Origin: Gigaspora margarita
Lineage: Eukaryota; Glomeromycota; Glomeromycetes; Diversisporales; Gigasporaceae
Direction: 5' to 3'
DNA: 64,000 bases
Assembly (NCBI GenBank): GCA_009809945.1
Contig: WTPW01000363.1
Coordinates: forward strand, 163,374-227,373
The position numbers were made by a program, and so were the translations under genes. The notes beneath the pieces are model-generated. The model worked only from the letters and a program-made list of their open reading frames with translations. It ran no database searches and was not told where the DNA came from. Shown in pieces: positions 57,866 through 64,000 of this stretch; the stretch's first letter is position 1, and every line of letters begins with the position of its first letter.

Positions 57866-60201
57866 AAATCAGTCATACTTACAGTAGTTGATTATAATTA
57901 TCGCAAAAAGAAATGGAATGATAATAAAACAAAAGCAACTTCCATCATTTTATCATTATCGTAAACAGTATTTAGAAAATTATATAATACATTGAGAAAT
58001 TCTTGAAAATGATGATTTAATTATGATTACACGTATTGGTATATTTATTTGGACTTACAGATACACTATTATTGGAATGATTGTAACGAACATTTGATTA
58101 ATTTTGATTTTGAAGAGGGAAAGCTTAACCTTCCCATCAAGAATTTTAATCCAGGAAGAATTCCTCCTGCTTCAAGTTATGAAACAATCTGCAAAAATAA
58201 GAACTTTTCAATGAGTTTTTGGAAGATAATATCAGAGAAGAGTTTTATTTAACTTGCTATGGAAAAAGCATTATGAAAGTATTAATTTCATTAAATGATG
58301 ATATATGAGTTCGACATTTAGGCGCCATCTGTCTGGAAATATTTGTGCAAAAAAAAAAGATCGCGTAATTTCTAAAATTTCTTGTTGAGTATTATTTTTG
58401 AAAGCTTTAAAGAATTATCAGAAAATAATCCGCAGTTTATAGCATATACGTTGTCCAAAATAGAATTGGTAATTAATTCTACTAACTTAAACTTAAACTT
58501 TACTTCTCCACACTTTTCCATTTATGGAAACTACTATTATTTAACTAAAACATCATTCCTTGATATATTATTTCCTAATCTTTGTGTTCATTTTATTAAT
58601 TTTTTCCAAAAATGCCAAGTATATTTTAGTAAAGATAATCGTAGTTCAAAGTACTTGCAATTCCTCTACCAAATTTTGTTTCTTATCCAAAAGAATACAG
58701 TTTTTGGAAAGAATTATTATTACCTAGTTACAATCTTTTTTCATATTCAAAAAATTTTAAGATGGTAGATGAAGAATTTTATAGATATTTAAATTGAGAG
58801 GCATTAATCAAATTCAAATGGGATATATATGGAAAGAAATATTATTTTTACAATATGGGCAATTTATACTATATTTCTTTAGTGGTTTCGTTATTGTTTC
58901 CACTTTCTCTGATAATATATCTTGGTTTTATCAACAAATCTTATTATATACCATCATCATTCTTGGATTCTGGCATTTATTTTTCAAAATTCGTCAATTG
59001 CTCCTTTTTTTACTTGTAAGCAATTGTTCAAGTAGCTGGAATTATTTGGGTAAGCATTTTTTTTAATTAAATATCTATTAAGATATACATGGTACTAAAA
59101 TTATTATTTAATAGACCTTGCTGCTATAATTTCTACTACTGCAACTTCAATTTATTGCCTAATAAATGACTCTGTTACAACTTGGGCTATAACTTTTTCA
59201 ACTTTATTGAAATAAGATTTATTTGCTTTTTGTGTGTAATAAAATTTTTTGAAATTTTTTGATTATGATTATAAATAGTATAGTAAAAAATGGTATCTTT
59301 TTTTATAATATTTGGATTTTTTACGTTTGCATTTGCACACTCATTAAAATATGTACTTTAATAAGTAATTTCTCTATTTTTTTTTTAGATTCAAATATGA
59401 AAACATATTATATGATGATTACAGGTATATTATTTAATTCAATATTCTTATTATTATAGATTTATTTAAAAATATTATTATATTTTATTAGGAGATTCGA
59501 CACTTATGTCATCTTGGATTTTAAGTGAAAATTTTATAATAATGCTTCTAATGACCATAGCTTCATTTATTATTGTTATTTATTTGATGCATATATTGAC
59601 TGGAGTTCTTTGTGATGCTGCCATTAATGATGACAATATTCTTGCTTATTTGGCTTTAAAAAAAGAGGTACATTTTTAATGTTAATTATAGTTAATCCAT
59701 TTTTTATTCAATTTCTTGTTTATTTGTATTATAGATTATTATACAAATAGAGTTACTTTATATGCTTCCTTACCAACGAAGGAGAAATGACTGGTTTCCA
59801 TTTGTTATGTATCATATACAAAATCAAACTTTATTCTTATTACTTAAATATTTTTAAATTTATGTTGAAAGTTTTTATGAATGAGACAAAATTAAACTTC
59901 GTGAGCATGTGGCATATACCTTAATAGATAACAGGTCAGGTCATAGAAAACTTATGTTTCAGAGAATCTTAATAAATTTTTTATGTTTCCTGAAGAACAA
60001 CCCTCTCTTCTGGAAATTGAAGAATGGATTATGAACCAATTAAACACTCTTAAAAATATTGAAACTAATATTAAAGATCTATCCGTTCTTAAACAGGAAT
60101 TAATAGAATCAATTGAAAATAAGAATGAAGATATGTTCATTCTTAAACAGGGTTATAAGAAATTAAAAGAATCAATTGAAGATATGAAAACAAATAAATA
60201 G
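57866..60201 (+). pseudogene. 5'-truncated, decayed copy of the channel gene
   Basis: It matches the channel gene at 41306-45200 from about residue 410 to the stop, in opposite orientation. Landmarks are DDKSVILTVVDYN at the start, IHYYWNDCN, SSYETICKN, EEFYRYLN, TTATSI after an intron at the same place, YYMMITG, and a C-terminal coiled coil ending MKTNK. Intron boundaries equivalent to those of exons 4 to 8 are still visible (for example GTAAGC at about 59053 and the AG at about 59116). Many in-frame stops and shifts make it non-functional. The propeller-like N-terminal half is missing. The 3' flank to about 60660 also matches, so this was a DNA-level duplication and not a retrocopy. Confidence 0.85.
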
Positions 60202-61189
60202 GCAATATTCTGATTGAAATCATTCAGATAATAATTGTTTAACAAAAATTTAGTTATAGCAATCTCAGTGTCTTAATTTTTAATGCGGCTATTTTCATAT
60301 CAAACATCAAAAGTTGAAAGAAGTAACAATTTCTTAATAATAAAACTTGAACAACCACAATTATAAATTAGAAAAATTTACACGTATGATAAATAATAGA
60401 TTTATAGGTGAGATGGGCATTATTTAATATTGTGAATTAATGCACTTAATTATTTTGAATTTTAAAAATTTAGAAATGAAATATTCTTAAATATATTCGT
60501 GTTGTATTCTGCTTGGCGGTTGTTTATACCAAAAGACCGGATTAATAATGAAATCTTAATGATTATATTCTTCAACCTCGTTTATTTTATTTTAGTAAAT
60601 CAGGAAATTATTATGTAAAAAATATATGATAGTAAAAGAACTATTTGTTGAGGGTTTAATTCAATTAATAACGTTCAGAAATATAATTAATTTTAGTATT
60701 ATGTAAGAGTGAAAATAATTTAAATCTTAGTATTGTGTTCAAGCGGAAATAATTTAGTTTTTAGTGCAACAATATGTTAAAGTATAAAATAATTTAATTT
60801 TTAGTAGTATGTTCACTAAATAATTTATTTAGTGGTAAGGAGTTTCAAAATTAAAGTGAAAAATCAAAGTTTGTTAGAAGTAGGTGACGTATTCGTTTTC
60901 AAATGAGCGTTATATCAACTTTATTTTATTTTTCAGCAAATTAATCTTTGTTGTTGAAAAGTTTATTCATTTTGTTAAATTAATGTCTCTAAAGATTTGC
61001 TATGATCAAAACAAGCCGCAAAATTTATGTATTTTGCTTAGATTTGCTTCGATTACTTCAAATATATCTTTCAAGCTATAATAATATAATCAAGAAAATA
61101 AAGTTATAGTAGCAGTTTGGATATGATAACAAATGCTTTCCTAACGATTATAAAACACAACTGTTGTTATGATTATAAACTGATAAACC
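60202..61189. other. duplicated 3' flank, then sequence without a gene
   Basis: 60202-60660 is the inverted counterpart of 40700-41305. Repeated phrases of TTTAGTATTGTGTTCAAG/TTTTAGTAGTATGTTCA type occur at 60690-60830. No coding region. Confidence 0.55.
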
Positions 61190-61413
61190 TCCCGATAAGT
61201 GAAATTGTATTAAAGTCCAAATCCCGTGACCTTATATTAGAGCCTTGTGGCATAATCTAGAGCTCTATTTCGACCCTTGTTACTCAAGTCTATCCACGTC
61301 TAAATCGAAGCCTTACAATTATTAGGGTTGAGTTAGAGTTGTTAAGTTGATTTAAGTTGGTGTTAGTAGTGTAAAGTGGTGACATTTATACGAAGGGTAT
61401 AATTTTCGCCTTT
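61190..61413 (-). repeat. LTR-like fragment, part A
   Basis: On the minus strand this matches 52815-53030: CCCTTCGTATAAAT, TAAGGCTTCGATT, GAAATAGAGCTCTA and GGCTCTAATATAAG. It ends at TTATCGGGAGG, close to the ATCGGGGGG at the start of the fragment at 57549. Confidence 0.65.
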
Positions 61414-62929
61414 CTCAACGTACGTATACTATCTATTCTCTGACGAATAATCCCGGAGAATAAGAAAATGTAAATTAATTTGTGATAGATTAATAATACA
61501 ATCATTGTGAGGCAGTAAAGCACTCAAGAATTTTGTGCTGGTTTTTTAGTATAAAACTTTACTTTTAACAAAAAAAAGTTCCTCTCCATTTTTTTAACCC
61601 TAATCTAACTTCAAAATCGGTTAATGCGACCTAGTCGACCAATTTAAACCTACCAACAAAACCTAAAGTTTTTACGTGCGACAGTAAATACAGCTACAAT
61701 GCTTAATGATATGTAAAAAGACGAAAGACCGCGCGTGTAGTGGGATATATCATTACACGTGATGACAATGATTCATTAAATATGATAAGCATTAGGATTA
61801 TTATGAAAGAACTGACATTATAAGGTAAAATTTCACAAGAAAAAAATTTGCTAGAGCACAAAAGTCGATTCATTATGTAAATATTGAAATATGAACAATT
61901 TTAAATAAGAAAAATTTTCTTAACGTTATTCTTGATCGTGGTTAAATTGAATCATTGGTCAATTATCACATGTGCGAGCAAGTTTTCTTATATCCTGGTT
62001 CTGTTGTAAAAAGATTTCGTTTTTCTTCTGATTTGTTGGCATCATGAATTTATAATAATGATAACAAGAAAAGTTTGATCATTTCTAACTTATTGAATTT
62101 GTCCCAAAATACTATACATGCCATAAATGACGATAAAGTGTGAACTGTAAATCTGATTCATTCTTTATAGTTATTTTTAATGACAGATATGAAATGATAT
62201 AACGATATATTATAACGATAAACTATTCATTATTTAATTTTTCATATACAACCTCAATAGATGAATATAACTATAATAAGTTATTCAGCTTCTTGAATAT
62301 TTTTACCATGTAAAACCTAAACTGTTCATCTAAGCAGCCTCTTATCTATTCTATTGCTATTTATTCTATTTCTCGATCATATCAGTAGGACTTTTATTAA
62401 TCAAGAAGTTAAGTTATGAAGATTTATTATCATGCACACTTTAGTAAATTCATTTTTGTTCACAGTAATTTACCAAGTGAGCAAAAAAAATCCGAGATAA
62501 TTATTAAATTCGTGAATTTTACTATCAATCGAAACCTCATTTACTCCATTTTATTTACAGTAAATTAGAAAGACGAGTAAACAAAGAATATCACTAATCG
62601 AAGCACTTAAGATAAATTATTGTGAATATTTACTATCGCACAATTTCTTATAATTCGTTTTCGTTCGACTAATTTACTGGATAAAAGCAAAATGAATAGT
62701 TGTCATTCAAGATATCGGAAATAAGTTATGCATGTTCATGAACACTTACTACCCGATGCATTATTATTTCTATCCTAATGTTTTTAATTAATAAATTAAC
62801 AAATCAATATTTATTATCAATTATTTTCAAATTTTATTCGAGATCTAATAATTCTTATAACTTATCTTTAATTCAAATAATATAAAACAAACAGTTACAT
62901 TTAACGTGTTGAATTAGAATTCATTAGAA
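61414..62929. other. stretch without a recognised gene
   Basis: Stops are frequent in all frames. A short plus-strand segment near 61985-62110 (reading FLYPGSVVKRFRFSSDLLAS, then ISNLLNLSQNTIHAINDDKV) has protein-like composition but I cannot place it. AATTTACT motifs recur at 62400-62690. Confidence 0.35.
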
Positions 62930-64000
62930 TTTATGTTAGTTACTCTATCTCAATTGCTACCTCTCGAGACCTAAAGTGATTACAGTTAACATTTCTGTGA
63001 AGAATTTCAATTATCTCTTTTTTCCCTCTGAATCAAGTTGATTATCACAAAAAAATAAGAAAGGTATACAAAGTGCTTTTGCCAAAATCTAGTCTCTTTA
63101 TTACCAATTTGATTTTCATTAATATATAAAATAGTTTGAGCAATATTTTTTATATTTTTACAAAGAATTTTTGATATCATTTATTTTTAAAAAGAACCTC
63201 GATTATTGCTTTTATTCCTTCAAAACCGAATTATTATTATAAAGATTCAGAGTAGTTAAAAAAGTATTTTTGACAAGAGCTTTTGCAATTGCATTGCCTC
63301 CTTTAATGCCCAAGCTCATTACAACTAAGATCTAAAGTGGTGAGTTATTTTCATTGATTATAATTAAAATCGAGGGAGGTCAAAGTGATATTTTGTAAAG
63401 AATATTCGAAATGCTTTGATTACTTTATCACCAATTCCACTAAAAGAAAGACCTAGAAAAGATAGAGTTTTATTCTCAAAATTTTTGATAAAACTTTTGC
63501 TTCCTTAGAGCCAAGCCAACAACTTTTTAAGTTTTAATGATGTTAAACTAGTATTCATACAAAGTGCATCTGCTAGTGTCTTATTTCTTCAAAACTAATT
63601 ACTTTGAAAGAGATCAAATGAATAATAGTATTTTGGTTTTTGTAAGGAGTTTCTAATAATATCTTTACTATTTGTTATTTCTGATTTCAGATACATTTGA
63701 TACTTAATTTTTTCACCAGTCCGTAATAGTATTGCTATCAAAGAATCTTTAATTATTTGAACCATGTTTTCGAATTCAAAATATTTGTCATAATATTCAT
63801 CACAATCAAAGGGTTCAGTTCCCTCGCAAAGCCAATGTATGAATCCTTTTTCTAAATCACCGCCGCTAATCAATGTAGTATAAGATTTATATTCAAATAA
63901 TAATCTTAGTCTATTTGGAAGTAATATATTTAATGAACTAATTATGCCTTTTCGTCAGCATTCAATGATAGAAGTATATGCTCGTAAGTTTTCTATTATC
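62930..64000 (-). pseudogene. broken LRR (ribonuclease-inhibitor type) gene, runs off the window
   Basis: Minus-strand pieces show the 28-residue LRR-RI pattern: KTLADALCMNTSLTSLKL, LSFSGIGDKVIKAF, LDLSCNELGIKGGNAIAKAL, NENQIGNKE and NQLDSEGKKEIIEILHRN. These repeats occur in NOD3/NLRC3-like and other LRR proteins, for protein binding. They are separated by stops and frameshifts. Upstream, 63597 to about 63956 is an open frame without ATG (SSLNILLPNRLRLLFEYKSY, then a GTEPFDCDEYYDKY acidic segment) that I do not recognise as a named domain. A further stop lies just beyond (TGA at about 63957), followed by IIENLRAYTSIIEC. Part of the gene must lie past 64000. Probably a decayed member of a multigene family. 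Confidence 0.65.

Overview
The window looks like nuclear DNA of an arbuscular mycorrhizal fungus of the Rhizophagus/Glomus type (Glomeromycotina). The reasons are strong AT richness, dense decayed transposons, small AT-rich GT-AG introns, and members of gene families that I recall as expanded in these fungi: short SAM-dependent methyltransferases, long ion-transport proteins with a propeller-like N-terminus, and LRR (ribonuclease-inhibitor type) proteins. The species assignment is inference. The assembly is draft quality: a 306-bp N gap lies at 46428-46733 and single Ns are scattered from 45.6 to 50.2 kb.

Layout. 0.3-20.6 kb is a transposon graveyard. It holds several hAT-type elements with 8-bp target-site duplications (TSDs), a gag/protease retroelement remnant on the minus strand (about 8.0-11.7 kb), an integrase remnant on the plus strand (11.8-12.7 kb), and a long tRNA-headed SINE (13658-14643, minus). 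Many are nested. The best case is 4795-6552, a hAT-like element carrying a hAT foldback and a Harbinger-like element, which itself carries a TA-flanked MITE. 21.1-28.3 kb holds two paralogous seven-exon methyltransferase genes in tandem on the plus strand. Both start with an N-myristoylation-type sequence. 29.3-39.9 kb is again repeats, including a family of hairpins with a GTCTC/GAGAC loop. 41.3-45.2 kb (minus) is an eight-exon gene for a channel-like protein of about 1119 residues; its reading frame is broken by four single-base indels, three of them in homopolymers. 45.2-57.8 kb is repeats, including a 3.1-kb hAT-type element (53426-56500) with a perfect 8-bp TSD. 57.9-60.2 kb (plus) is a 5'-truncated, decayed and inverted copy of the channel gene. 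62.9-64.0 kb (minus) is a broken LRR gene running off the window.

How the parts relate. The two methyltransferases share all intron positions and are a local duplication whose N-termini have diverged in the likely membrane-anchoring signal. The channel gene and its inverted copy share coding sequence, intron positions and 3' flank, so they come from a segmental duplication. Aligned repeat copies differ mostly where one has CpG and the other TpG or CpA, which points to deamination of methylated cytosine as the main force eroding the repeats.

I did not find a defence system, CRISPR array, operon or virus-like gene cluster. The most novel-looking items are the dual-signal methyltransferase pair, the propeller-channel gene, the long SINE and the GTCTC hairpin family.
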